From Entomortierella parvispora (taxonomy: Eukaryota; Mortierellomycota; Mortierellomycetes; Mortierellales; Mortierellaceae), in the NCBI GenBank assembly GCA_963573315.1, contig OY752147.1, positions 1,984,001 to 2,048,000 of the forward strand: a DNA stretch of 64,000 nt, written 5' to 3'. Position numbers and translations under genes: made by a program. The notes below the pieces were generated by a model that saw only the letters and a list, made by a program, of their open reading frames with translations, was not told where the DNA came from and did not search any database. Below, in pieces: positions 24,792 through 36,175 of this stretch. Numbering within the stretch: the first letter of the stretch is position 1; each line of letters begins with the position of its first letter.

Positions 24792-27700
24792 CTATGATTT
24801 GAGAACATAAATACGGTCTTCTTTCTTGAGCAGGATCCCTGGCAAGGGATTTGTGAAAACAAAGGGATACGAGTTGTTCAACTCCACGTCCGGCGCACGG
24901 TAGAGTCCCAGGGGGACGATACCAAACCGAAGCGCAAAGGCCTGAAAGAGCTTTGAGAAGCATTGGCCGACAAATTCCTCGGGAGTGTCCATGAGACAGA
25001 TGTTTGAAGAGTCAATGCCCAACATCTGGTCGAGCTCAATCGCCTGCTTGAACCGGACCCCACAGCACAATTTGATCAAGTCCAGGATATGGGTTTTGGA
25101 ATACGCTTGGAAGAGCACGTTATCGAGCAAAGAGCTGACGAGGACTTGTCCACTGGCAAAGATGGGTGTCATCACGAACGTGCTTCCACTTCCTTGGTAA
25201 CTACCTCGAGCCACGGTGCCGTGACGAGATCTTGCAGTGAGATTCTTCATGTTCAGGAACCGAATGTTGCTTCTCTCCGCTAGAGTGGTAGAAAACAAAA
25301 AATGAGGGTCAATAATGAAACTCGTGGAAGTGACCTAGGAAAAAAAAAATGTAAAAAAGAGCACACTTACAGATTTCGACAATGATGTGCTGTCGGTTTA
25401 AAAGGTCGCGCTGCCTCAAGGTCTGGTAAATCATGTGGTGGGCCATAATTGCTGTACTATCTGCAAACTCGTCTCGATCCAATCCCGCAACACTGTGGGA
25501 CATTACCACGATACTAGACGCTCCCAAGATTCCTGCTCGGACGAGATCGCGTTGATTGCGACAGTTGCCCTAAAAAACCAAGGCGGACCAAAAAAAAAAA
25601 AAGTAAGCTTTCTTGAACTAAGGACACTGACGCGTGTCTTTGACTTCAAATTCGATATTTCGTTCTTACCGAGACCCAGAACACTCGAGGGAAGGACAGG
25701 ATCTCATCCCAGTCTCCTCCGCCACATGTACTATCCTCTTCAGCTCCAATGGAACTTCCTTCAAAGTCCACAATTCCACTGTCAGATGAAAAAGTCTCCA
25801 GTGGGTTCCTGGTCAACACCACAATGGTCTTCAAATCATCTTTGCCGATCTGTGCCAATCTCAACGTCGCCAAGAAACGGTACAGGTTCTCGCCCACGTT
25901 TGCGCAGACCACGATATGGTTCATTAAACTCGACAGGTCCTCCTTGATCAAGGGCTTGACCGTCTCTGGCGGGTGAATCAACAAGTGACAGAGAGGCAAA
26001 TCCTTAGTCTCTGATCTCGTCACCGCAGTTTGGCCAATGTATGTCAATTCGTCCAGTGTTGGGAAACATTCTTGGACAGAGCCAGGGCTTACAGCTATGC
26101 CTCCCATAGCACTGCCAGGACGAGAAGATAGGTTGGGTGAGACTGAAGCAACAAAGGAGGCCTGGGTATTGTCTTTTGGGGTGTTCCCTTCCAGATATTC
26201 AGAGACAACGGTCCTAGGAGTTGGTGCTGGTACTGACAAAAGTGACGATGGCTGGCTTTCTTCCTGGACCACGGGGGTGTTGTCTGTAGTCAATAGCGGG
26301 GTGCTGCTGGTGGTACTAGAGATCATCGGAGACCTTTGCCTTCGGCTGGGACTCGATAGCAGTCCACCTTGGGCGTCTGCCATGGCGGCAGCTGCAGCAT
26401 TCCTCTCGAAGTTGGAAGGATACAACGCTGAGCTCTCAAAAGCCTTGCTGGCAGACATTGGGGAACCCGTCCCTGAAAGAGAGCCAGCCCTTTGCATGGG
26501 ATTGCTCCAGAATTTCGAATCTGACAATGGGATCATGTCTCCAGTTCCATGGGCCTGCGACCGTGAGGGCGCTTTTGCTAGGCTACTAGCTTGTGACCTT
26601 TTTTCCCGCTCCAACGCGCCGCCCATGAGTTTTTCCGTGTCGCCTTGACCACGACCCCAGGATTGCTTTTCCTTTGTTCGATTATTCCTTTGGCTTTGAC
26701 TGCTCATCCGGCTTCGATTACTGTGACCAGACTTGATCCTCTGCAGGCTGCTGCTATCGCTCAATGAGTCGTCCTCATCATCATCGTCGTCATAGAGTGC
26801 CACATTCCAGGCGGGCCTTGCCTTCTTGAGTCCTTGATGTTTCGCTTGAAAGCTGTTTTCTCTTGATCCCATATGACGCAGTTGTTGGGGAGAGTCCTTG
26901 GGTTCGCGTTCGTTCCATCGATCATTGGCAAGCAGGGTCTCCATTCCATGAACGCCAGATGCATAGCTGTCGTTGACGCTGTTATTGTTGTTGTTGAGTG
27001 TGCTCAGACTGTTTGTAGTGGGTACCTTTAAAAATGATCCACTGGCAGACTCGTGGCCTGAACGATGTTTCTTGCCTTTCCTATGCTCGGCTCGTTTCTT
27101 GGCTGCCGCCCTGGCCGAGGCTCTTGATTCCCGAAGGGTATTGTACATGTCCATGGCAGCCGCGAAATCCAGCCTCGAATCGTCCAGACTTCCCTTTTCG
27201 TCGCTCAAGATCCGTTCATACTGTTCCACTGTGAACTCCTCAATGGCATCTACATCGTTTGGCGATTGTGCGACGTAGATCAATTGGTCGAACTTCCCGA
27301 GTAGATAGCTGTTCCCGGGATTGAGGGTGAGATGATATTGTCCTGAAGGACATTTCTTCTCCTCCGTATCATATCCTCTGTAAGCGGAGGAAGCTCTCGA
27401 CTTTGTGCTATGAGGATCTAGCGAGTCATGATAATGGGGTCCATTCCGTTGTCCACCTGCGAAAACGCTCTCTGGACTCAAAAAGATATCCACACCAATG
27501 AGGATACATTGAAACTCTTGGAAAATAAACCAGGCCGCCTGAGCAAATGTCCAACCAACAAAGACATCTGCCACGGGTCCCACGTAAAGTTCGTTGCCAG
27601 TGCCGTCTCCATATTGTGCTTGCCATCCATTATCATAACTATTTGCAGGTTCGGAGGGGTGCAGGAGGTTCAGGATCAAGGTGGCGGTACCACGATGTCT

Positions 27701-30128
27701 ACAATTGTACGCCAAGAGGAGCTGCTTCATATCGGCGATGCACATTGACTGCTCCACAATTCCCCATTGAAAGGTCTCGGTATCAGGCAAGAGGTTGTAG
27801 GTGAAGATTCGAGTTGCAGGGGCATAGATATGAAGAGACCAAGCAAGAAGCGTCGTCATTGTATCCTGAGATTCGAGATCCGAGGCAGGTCGATCTAACA
27901 AACAAAAGATAGACGGCGCTTGTTAGAAAAAGTGTAAACATGCAAACAAAAGAACGAGCAATAAAAGGATTCAGTACCAGGAATGACAAAAACGCCTGCT
28001 GCATCTCGAACTTGGCAACGCTTCAAATCGACCTCATCCAGCCCGTTTCCGACGAGCATTGTGACCCTGTTTTTGTGCATGGGCATTTCCAGAAGCGTCT
28101 TGACATCCTTGGAGGGTTTGTTCCTGGACAAGAACACGACGCGCACATCTGAATCTGAAAACTCCTTGTTGAAGAATCCACTCAACATATCAGCAACGCG
28201 CCTTGCGCTTTGGAAATCTCCAATCATGGCCAAGTACTGTTTCGTAACGCCATTCGCTCCTCTGCTCTGGATGTAGGATCCTCCCCCGGATCTCGAGGAT
28301 TTCAGCGTTTCGATCATCCCAGCAATCAGGCCTGGCACCACAGAGAGTGTCACAATAATGAAGACCATGATTACGAGCTTGGCCTCTACTGACTTTGGTG
28401 TAATATCTCCATATCCGACCGTAGACGCCGTAATCAGAATAAAGTAGAATGCATCCAGGATAGTGTGAGGTGGATCGTCGGTCACTGCAAATTTGGTTTC
28501 GCAGTACAAGAACGCAGTCATGCCATTGTAGATAATCGCCATGAAGTATGCCACCAGTGCAATCAGCTTTGCTTTGACAGGGTCAAAAGGTTGGTCTATC
28601 GTCGTCGAAACACTCTGCGTCAGTCACTGTCATGTCGTCCCCATATTTGTTTCCTACAAAACAAAGACAAGCCGGGGTACTGTATTACCTGATATTCCAA
28701 TGTCGACACCGATGCTCAGTGCTCGTTGCAAGCGTGAGATGACACTCCAACTCCGAAGGAAATATGGAACATAGAGGAACTGGCCACCGGGCAGGAACCC
28801 TCCGGAAATCAGAAAGGGTAGGGCAGTGACCGCATCTAAAAGGGTCTGAATTGAAAAGATGAATCGCCACCTAAAAGCAATTAGACAAGAGAAATGAAGA
28901 GTCGTTAGTTGAACCTTGTCTTCTCGCGGGCCATTTTCCCCTTTCAAATTGGGTAAATAATGATTTCATAATCGAAAGTGACGACCGAGGTCCCCTCACG
29001 GGAACAAAAAAAAAAAAAAAAATAAGAACCACAGGGGTTTTACGCCCACTGATAAACCGTACTTGCTGTCTGCAAAGATAAAGCGAATCACCGCCGACAT
29101 GAGATTCCAGCTACTCATGGCCACAGCAACTACCCAGATCGGCCTTGGTCGAGGTACAAATAGCCAGTAGGGGTCAGGGTAGTCGGTGTCACTCTTGGAG
29201 GACAGATATTGAGCCTCGACCAAGTAGAGGACGCAGAACAGGATATCAACCACCAGGTCCATCATGATCTAAAGCATGGAGAAAGTCAGTCCATTAGTTT
29301 GTCAATTGTCCGAAACGGAGGATGAACTCGGGTTTTTTTTCTCCGGTGCTACAAAGAGGAAAAAAGAAATGACCACAAGACTTTACAAAAAAAATGATCC
29401 GGGCCTTGGAATTGAGCAGGGCCATAGCTCGAGCCTTGTACAGATCATAATCCAGACTTAGTCGGATCGAGCTCATGACATTACGAATGTCGCTTTTCCG
29501 CTTTTCGGCATAGTGAAGTCGGAGAGTGGATCGGATGCTGTTGTACGAGGTATCCTTGCGGTTGGTGAGCAGCCGGATGGGTCCATTCTTGCGTATCTTT
29601 CTCGCCTCCTGGACGTCCTCCATGCTACAGTAAACAAGCGATAGCAAGGCAGGCACGATCAGATGGACTGGTCCGTCTATTTATCCAAATCATAACGAAT
29701 CAGATTGGGCTTCCCTCCCCCTATTTCCTTATTCCTTACGTGTTGTCAAGAGAGTCCCAGATGAACCCCTGAGATTGGCTCTTGCGGATAATGTGCAGAC
29801 GTTGGGTCCAGGTGGGTGTTGCACTGTGGAGAGTGCTGTCATATTCTTCTTGACTGTTGGATCGACTGTCGAGGGTGCCAAACCTCGAGAACTGAGTGGA
29901 TGCGCGCTGTGACCATGGTATGGGTCGAGTTGGTGGCGGGGGCTGTGCTGTTGTTGCGGATGATTGGGCTGTCGAGGCAATCGACGGCCCCGGTGGCGGT
30001 TGAAGGATGTCCTGGATCTGGGTGGGATGCCGTTGCTGCTGCTGCTGCTGGTGTTGTTGCTGTTGTTGTTGTTGTTGTTGTTGTCGTGGTGTGGGTGTTG
30101 GCAGTGGCGGTTGTGTTGAGGCAGACAT
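24792..30128 (-). CDS. BK/Slo-type Ca-activated potassium channel alpha subunit
   Basis: Eight exons: 30128-29740, 29624-29387, 29268-29063, 28870-28689, 28595-27978, 27894-25670, 25569-25371, 25279-24792 (4545 nt, 1514 aa); every junction is GT-AG and in phase. Residues 1-130 are polyQ and disordered. Six membrane segments follow, with S4 containing FLRSWSVISRLQRALSI. The pore has TVGYGD at about 397-402, the K+ selectivity filter. RCK1 runs from about 430 to 765 (GNGLDEVDLKRCQV, LQS-type repeats, FDQLIYVAQSP). A disordered insertion of about 400 residues follows, then RCK2 from about 1175 (NHIVVCANVGENLYRFLATL) to the end (YPFVFTNPLPGILL), matching the Slo C-terminus. The tandem RCK domains form the cytoplasmic gating ring. 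Calcium sensing is likely from the family but not proven by residues seen here. The exon 4/5 junction is the least certain, chosen because it alone keeps phase into S5. Confidence 0.85.
30020..30095 (-). repeat. CAG/CAA repeat coding polyglutamine in the BK channel N-terminus
   Basis: On the minus strand, CAG/CAA triplets with one CAC encode about 20 glutamines near residue 15-32 of the channel. Mixed codon use makes it less slippage-prone than a pure repeat. Confidence 0.85.
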
Positions 30129-30867
30129 GGTCAGGCACAGAAAGAAAGGGAGTGGTGACACAAGGAACCGAAAAAAAAAAGAAAAAAAAGAAAAATAGGA
30201 ATGGAGGTGAAGGAAGGAGAGGCCGGGTCGAATGAGAGAAGGACCAGAGGTGACAATGCGACAATGAAGAGAGGAAGGAAGGAAGAAAGGAAGGGAGGGA
30301 GGGAAGGAGAGAACGTCAATGAGTGAATGAGTGAATGAACGAATGAATGAGTGAATGCAAGCCGGAGAAAGAAAGTGAAAAAAAAATAAAGAAAAAAAAA
30401 AAAAAGACAGGCGCACAGCACTCCAGGTGGAGGGTGAGTGAGCAGCAGCAGGCGGTCGCGTGGAAGGGAGGAAGGGACGAAGGGAGGAAGAGGATGCTGG
30501 GTGCAATGGAGCAGGGATATCTGCTTGACCCAGCTCAGCTCAAGAACAGCAGCAAGGAGCGGACTCTTTGTCTTCTTTTGGCATCCATCTTGAGGTGTCT
30601 TGAGGTGTCTTGAGTGTCTCTTTGTCCGTTCCAAATTAGCTTCAGGTCATGGATCTTCCTTCCCTTCCCTTGATCCATTATTATTACTAGACTAACTTAT
30701 TATTATTTTCATTCCAGCCGACCAATCGCCAGGTCGTCGGAGGGGCAGATGCTTCTTTATTCTCTTCTTTTTTCTTCTTCTTTGTAACTCGACAGTCTTG
30801 TTTTCTATATAGTCTTGCTCGTACGGAGCGAGCTGGAAACAGGAGGAAGGAGAGTCGACGCAGTGAC
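30129..30867. other. Intergenic, purine-rich with tetranucleotide repeats
   Basis: Upstream of the BK-type channel. Contains A-runs near 30170-30195 and 30385-30405, AAGGAAGG and GAATGAGT repeats (about 30270-30355), and duplicated CTTGAGGTGT units near 30590. No gene seen. Confidence 0.55.
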
Positions 30868-31617
30868 CTACGCCTTTTGAATGAAAGTTTCCTCGTATCC
30901 AACCTGCTGCTGGTCCACATCGTGCTGGTGCTTGACCTCGCTCGTGTAGCGACTGGCCACCCATCCACACAGGGACATGACCAGCAGCTGAACCGCCAAT
31001 GCAATGCCACTCGTCAGCACCACTGTCTTGTAGCACGAGTTCACATCGTCGCTCAATTGCCCCGCATCCACATTGCCCGAGTTGTACTTGTCCGTCAACA
31101 ACAGCTCCTGTTGACACATCGATCGGATGTAATCCTTGGACGTAGCCCCAACAAAGATCAGGTTGCATATCGCCAGCAAAGTCACCGCGATCGTCACCAC
31201 CCACCAAAGGGTTGAAAAGTTCTTGGCCAGCCCGTACTTTTTAAAGATCACGCAGAGCATGCCGCTAAAACCCAGAACCGCATAGACAACGGTCGAAACG
31301 TAGGCCGCGATCTTGGAAGATTGGTCTGAGGAGCGAAATCGGTCGAATCGTAGGAAAAATGGGGGGATAGAAGGGATAGAAGGGATAGCGCGAGCTTGGG
31401 GGTTAGTGGAGTGAAGAGAAGAAACTTGTGGTAGGGAAAAACGCATAGAAAGGGCCACCTGCGATTAAAGAGCGATGAATAGGACCTTACCATCTTTGCT
31501 CGAGGAAAGACCATTCCAAAGGGAGAGTGCTCCGAGCGCAATTGCGATGACAGAGATGATGAAGACGGCAAACCGCAATGGAATGCAGCAGCAGCAGTAG
31601 TCGCGTTTAGGGGCCAT
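30868..31617 (-). CDS. Tetraspan membrane protein, MARVEL-like, copy 1
   Basis: Two exons, 31617-31491 and 31325-30868, give 194 aa; the 165-nt intron starts GTAAGG and ends CTCCTCAG. Four hydrophobic segments are visible: residues about 14-35 after MAPKRDYCCCCIPLRF, then YVSTVVYAVLGFSGMLCVIF, LWWVVTIAVTLLAICNLIF and VVLTSGIALAVQLLVMSLCG. The CCCC cluster at residues 8-11, next to basic residues and the first membrane segment, is a typical S-palmitoylation site. The loop between segments 3 and 4 holds two Cys (MCQQE and NSCYK), which may form a disulfide. The layout fits MARVEL or claudin-like proteins, but no signature is decisive. It is the head-to-tail neighbour of a clearly related copy (32771-33431) with the same intron position and phase. 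Confidence 0.75.
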
Positions 31618-32770
31618 TGTAAGTTAGCTGTTGTAGTAGTAGTAGTAGTTGTTGTCGTTGTTGAGAGTGAAGAGCAGGGATTGACAGTGATTTGGAGGAA
31701 GTGGTAGAGAGGTAGGCGTGCAATTGTGCTGGAGGCTGACAAAGAGATGAAGATAAAAAATCTTGACTTGCCCACGTCCTTTTATACCTTTTTCTTTTCA
31801 AAGCTCGGGTAGTCGTGGTTTTCCTCTTTGCTACCCGAGGTCTGAAAATCAACTTGCATTTCCAGCCCAGTAATTTTTTTCTATTGCGCCTACGATATAA
31901 CATTCTTGCTACAAGGGTCCACAACCTCAGCCTGGTAGTTAAAAGAGCTTTGCTAGTCTTTCATATACATGGACGCAAAGAGATGCGATCTAGACCCGGC
32001 TACGCTTTGGGGTGTGGACGATCACTAGCACATTTCATTATACGGTTTTGAGCTGCTTGGGCTGAGGTGACATGGACGCGCCTCTGTTACAACAACGACA
32101 TCATCATTGGTAGCAGGAGTTCAATAGAAGAAAGGACAAAAAGCAAATGTGGATTAAACATGTTCAGTTTAATGTCCACGAAGTCGATTGACACGATCCC
32201 ATCCAGTTTGCAGGTGGTGTATATCTCGCGGAAAAAATCAATTGGGGCTGAGGCAGCAAGGGATGCAGCAACAATGTCAACTCTGACAGGAGAGGAAGAG
32301 CACGAAGTCTATGGGGTTTAAGCATTTTCTGGAACATGCACTATTGTGGGACAACGTTGGGCTGCAGATAGTTTCTGTGGCAGGAGCCATTGCCCTTCCC
32401 GCTTTTACCGCAGCTGAAACCTCGTGGGATGAGAGCATTCTGTCGTCAACACCGCCTCCTTCAGGTACAGTGCGGGGCTGAGGGCAACGACTTGTTGCTA
32501 GCAAAATCTACGCTCCTCAAGAAAAGAAAAGGAAACAATCATTTGTAGGCTGAGGTCGAATTCTTGTTCCGAGGCAATTGTCATCCCAAAAGTTCAAAGG
32601 TGTGTTGATAAAATTAGGGTGTTTATATCAAGATATATCGAACAAAGTACAATGTCATCATGATGCGGTATTAGATAAGTTTACAGGTCCATCAACATCC
32701 AGTGGGACACTGTTGAACGGGACGCGTCCTTGTTTTGGTCTTCTCGTAAGCCGTTCAACCGTATCTCCAC
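31618..32770. other. Intergenic, no gene recognised
   Basis: About 1.15 kb between the two tetraspan genes. GTTGTTGTAGTAGTAGTAG-type triplets lie at about 31625-31660 in the leader of copy 1. Further left, 31950-32530 has short ORFs without conserved features. Confidence 0.5.
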
Positions 32771-33431
32771 CTAAACCTCGCCTTCATCCACTGCCTTCAA
32801 GGCCTCGGCGATGGCCGTGTCCTGTGTGACCTCGGTCAAGAACCGTTGATTCACCCATCCGATGATGACCATGATCACAAACTGGATCGCCAGCACCACT
32901 GCCGATACAATCACAGAGGTCATGTAACAGTTGTCTACCATCGAGTCAGTGACCTGGTTCCCATTCAACGGTCCCAGGTCCGTGTAGCACTCTTGTTCAA
33001 TCGCCGCCTTATTCTTGACAATCAAGTAGAGACTACCGATCGACAACGCCAAGACGGCAAATGTCAAGGCCCACCAAAGTGTCGTGTACACCCTTGTGAT
33101 GGCCACGGATTTCGTCAGGGCCGAGAAAAGCCCCAATATCGCAATCAGAACCTGAAGAGAGCAACTCACAAAAATCACTGTCCTTGCAGTGCTGTCCTCT
33201 ATGACAAGGCGTTGAAAAAGAAAATGACGGGTGAGTTCACTGGTTGGAATTGGTTACAGAGCCGAAACAAAAGGGGAGCAGACTGAAAGACGAACCAGAC
33301 TTGTTGGCTTCGTATTTTTGATAAGTAGAGGCACCAGTAATGAGGAGGTAGACGAAGCAGATGGCTGTAACGGCTGCTCGCAACCGGATGCAGCAGCAGC
33401 ACAGATCCCTGTCTTTGGTATCGGTGGCCAT
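32771..33431 (-). CDS. Tetraspan membrane protein, MARVEL-like, copy 2
   Basis: Two exons, 33431-33296 and 33198-32771, give 187 aa. The 97-nt intron uses the unusual donor GTTCGT and ends TTGTCATAG. The N-terminus MATDTKDRDLCCCCIRLR mirrors copy 1, again with four consecutive cysteines before the first membrane helix. Later segments align with copy 1: LQVLIAILGLFSAL, TTLWWALTFAVLALSIGSLY (copy 1 has STLWWVVTIAV) and VIVSAVVLAIQFVIMVIIGW followed by a basic-polar tail. Cysteines in the last loop (QECYTD and DNCYMT) are also shared. The two genes arose by tandem duplication and have diverged strongly. Function unknown; a plasma-membrane scaffold is a guess from topology. Confidence 0.75.
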
Positions 33432-34153
33432 GATGGTACTTGAGGTGTTGAGGGTTGTTCGTTTCAAATATAAACTGGGGACTGCAATAGAGAAGGAGTG
33501 GTGGGTCGAAAACGAGCGAGCCTTTGTTTCTCAAAGAATTCTTATGGAGGAGAGTCAACAGGCAGCAGGAGGAGGAGGGGTCTGTGAATTGAAATTGGCT
33601 GGGAACAAAAAAGAGTCCCAGCGACAACATTTTCCCTTGCTTTTATGGACGGTCAACTGCTCCTATCCGAAAGAGTGGCGTGAGCGTGGTTAAAGAAAGG
33701 GGTTGAGTCCGGCCACCGTTGATCTGTTCACGAGAAACAACAAGAAAACGTCCAGATGATCAAAGGGGAGGAAGGGAGTACAACCCAGGGGGTCGAGAAT
33801 GGGCAAAGGCTCCTTTCACGTCGTTGCATTTGCGCGCGTGGAGGGCCAAAATGTGGGGTGTGATCTGTGCCCCTATTTCATTCCTTCAACTTTAAAGTAA
33901 TTTGGCGCGTGCCACCATTGCTTTTGACGATCGCTTGAGTGCAGTTTTCTTCATTTTTATTGAAGACAAAAGGTATTGTACTGTACATGATTGAAACTAT
34001 GCTAGTCTAAACGTCCTATGTACCCACAAAGGGTTAGATTCTCTTTTGAAAGCAGCCGTCTCATTTTTGGGTCATGGCTGCAACGGGGACAATCTCGCCG
34101 AGGAGTTGAAAGTCAAGTCGATGATCAATCCGAGCCCAGGAACATTACAGCTC
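33432..34153. other. Intergenic, no gene recognised
   Basis: About 720 bp holding the promoter of tetraspan copy 2 and the 3' flank of the CPSF30 gene. No conserved ORF or RNA gene seen. Confidence 0.5.
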
Positions 34154-35458
34154 CTACATGTCGTGTCGTCCTTGAGGGCACCTATTGGCGTAATGTCCTT
34201 TTTGTTGACACTATAAACAAAGCAAAGGGCGATCAGCAATTGATATGAAATGAATTGGTGGCACAAACATCAAACTGGAGATCTCTCATACCTTGAAGCA
34301 GGTAACATCCTCAACATTCCTGTATGTTGGTACGTCGCCGTCTCCGCGAGGGATTTGTGGCTGCAAAACAAGTGAATAAAAGAATATGTTAAATGACAAT
34401 TATTCAATATTTCGACCGTTTGGCTGGCCATTGGTTACATCATTTGCCATAGGAGTTTCCCTTACCTCTCCTCGGTCTCCACTGCGGTCCTGTGGCATTG
34501 GTCGTGCTCCTGTTCCGTCATCCCAGTTTGGTGGAGGCAACTCGTATTTGGGACTAAAGACAGGATGAAAATGTGGTTAGGAACTGTGATTATTTTGAGC
34601 CATCGTCGCGATCTTTTTACGATCCAGACAGCGAGTAACTTACTGTCCATTCGGGCAGTTGGGTCCCTGTGGACACCATCCTGTAATATAGTTTTGACAA
34701 ATCACTTTTCGAGTATGTTTGTGCCTGCAGTTTGGTCCGTGCTTGCAAAATCCTCTTGCATACCACGGGCAATCCTTGATCTTGCTTTCTGGATCAATGT
34801 GAAGGTACTATTAACGATTAACGATATAATACAAAGTCATGTTAGAACTCGAGTCACCATAGCTAGATGGGTTCGTCCTAGCATCCTGATCTGTTTCCTC
34901 GGGCAGCTGACTTACGATACATTCCGCGCCGTTGTTACATTCTCCAAACTTGCTATAGAACCAACACTCTGGCATCTTTCGCAAGTTGTATTCGTGCAAG
35001 AACTCGCAGTTGTCGCCTTTCTTGCACAGTCCACGGAGCCAATGCTTGCAGACGACAGCTTTTGAAGGGTCTGTCCTGACATGTCGGAACTGACAGTTGT
35101 TTCCTTTTGAGCAATGTCCTTTGAGGAAGAATCTACAAATGTTGTCTCCAGTTTCTACTCGAGTAAAAAAAAAGATGAAAAATAAAATGAAATGAAGTTA
35201 GAACACATTTCTTTAACATAGAATGCGATTAAAGCGATTAAGGCGACCATTCTCGTTTTCAAGAAGACATTGTTCTCGACAAAAGTCGAATCGCGTGTTG
35301 AAATGGGAAAACCAAGTCTTTATTGATGAATTACCTCCATTCTTTTTAGCAGAGGAGATGATATCGAGACCCATCTCGTTCTTGACATATTCCTCAAAGT
35401 CAAAGGAGTACTCTTGAAAGTCGATTTCCGAGGGGAGGATGGAGTAGGCCATGGTCAT
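34154..35458 (-). CDS. YTH1: CPSF30/Yth1, zinc-finger subunit of the mRNA cleavage and polyadenylation factor
   Basis: Six exons: 35458-35335, 35154-34916, 34807-34644, 34553-34466, 34360-34292, 34210-34154 (741 nt, 246 aa). Five CCCH fingers run from about residue 48 to 155: CRFFLKGHCSKGNNCQFRH, CKHWLRGLCKKGDNCEFLH, CWFYSKFGECNNGAECIYLH, CPWYARGFCKHGPNCRHKH and CQNYITGWCPQGPNCPNGH. The last two exons add a CCHC zinc knuckle (CFKCQQKGHYANRC). CPSF30 recognises the AAUAAA signal together with its WDR33 partner, and anchors Fip1. Splitting of fingers across exons supports the model strongly. The gene is divergent from the exchanger gene at 36176, sharing about 720 bp. Confidence 0.95.
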
Positions 35459-36175
35459 GGTGGGCAGAGAGTGGGTGTGTGTAGTGGGTGTAGCGGGTGT
35501 AGCGGGTATAGGGGTGCGATGGGTGGGTCAATTAAAGACAGCGAACAGCGAGGTGCAGTCAGTCGGTCGGCGAGTACTGATATCGAGTAGCAAAGGGAGC
35601 TTCAAAGTAAAGTATGAGAGTGATTGATGCAACAGGAAGGAAAGAGGGAAGAAGGAAAGCACATGCCGCACATGCACACCCAGAAAGACTCTTTATGTTC
35701 ATGTATGCCCTGGTGGCTTAGTCATCATCCACACGTGACCAGGCTGCACATGCGCCACCAATTAAGGCAAGCTCCAAAAGGGCTCTTTTCCAGACAGACA
35801 GACACAGCCCCGCCCGTTCCCTCTGTTCCCTCTGGTCCCTTTTCCCTGGCGTGGAGTGGAGTGGAGTGTCCAGACTATGTATTGGATGTCCACAATAATG
35901 CACCCTGCCTTGACTCGTTTCCCTCCTTCACTCCTCTCTCCTCTCTCTTGCCCCCTCTCCCCTCTCCCTTTCTCCCTTGAGAGCCCTGTCTGTCCCTCTC
36001 ATTATTCTTTTCATTCCATCCATCCCTTCCTTCCTTCCTTCCATCTCTTCCTTCCTCTCCTTCTCTTATTACTTTTCCACGGGTCGCCCCCAATCTCCTT
36101 CTTTGCACTCTCTCATCCCTTTCCATTCCCACACACCTGAACACACAACTACACAACTCCTTCTTCTTCTCTCCC
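35459..36175. promoter_or_regulatory. Shared divergent promoter, CPSF30 and exchanger
   Basis: Contains GTGTAGCGG repeats at about 35485-35510, a long pyrimidine-rich tract (35920-36170) leading into the exchanger ATG, and TTCCTTCC repeats. No gene seen. Confidence 0.5.

Noticed and set aside
28596-28688. Alternative acceptor for BK channel exon 5 (TTTGTAG at about 28660)
   Set aside because: It leads to an in-frame stop before the S5 segment; only the acceptor ending at 28596 keeps phase into S5 and the pore.
30270-30355. Regularly spaced GAATGAGT and AAGGAAGG repeats as a possible CRISPR-like array
   Set aside because: Simple tetranucleotide-type repeats without unique spacers, in a eukaryotic context.
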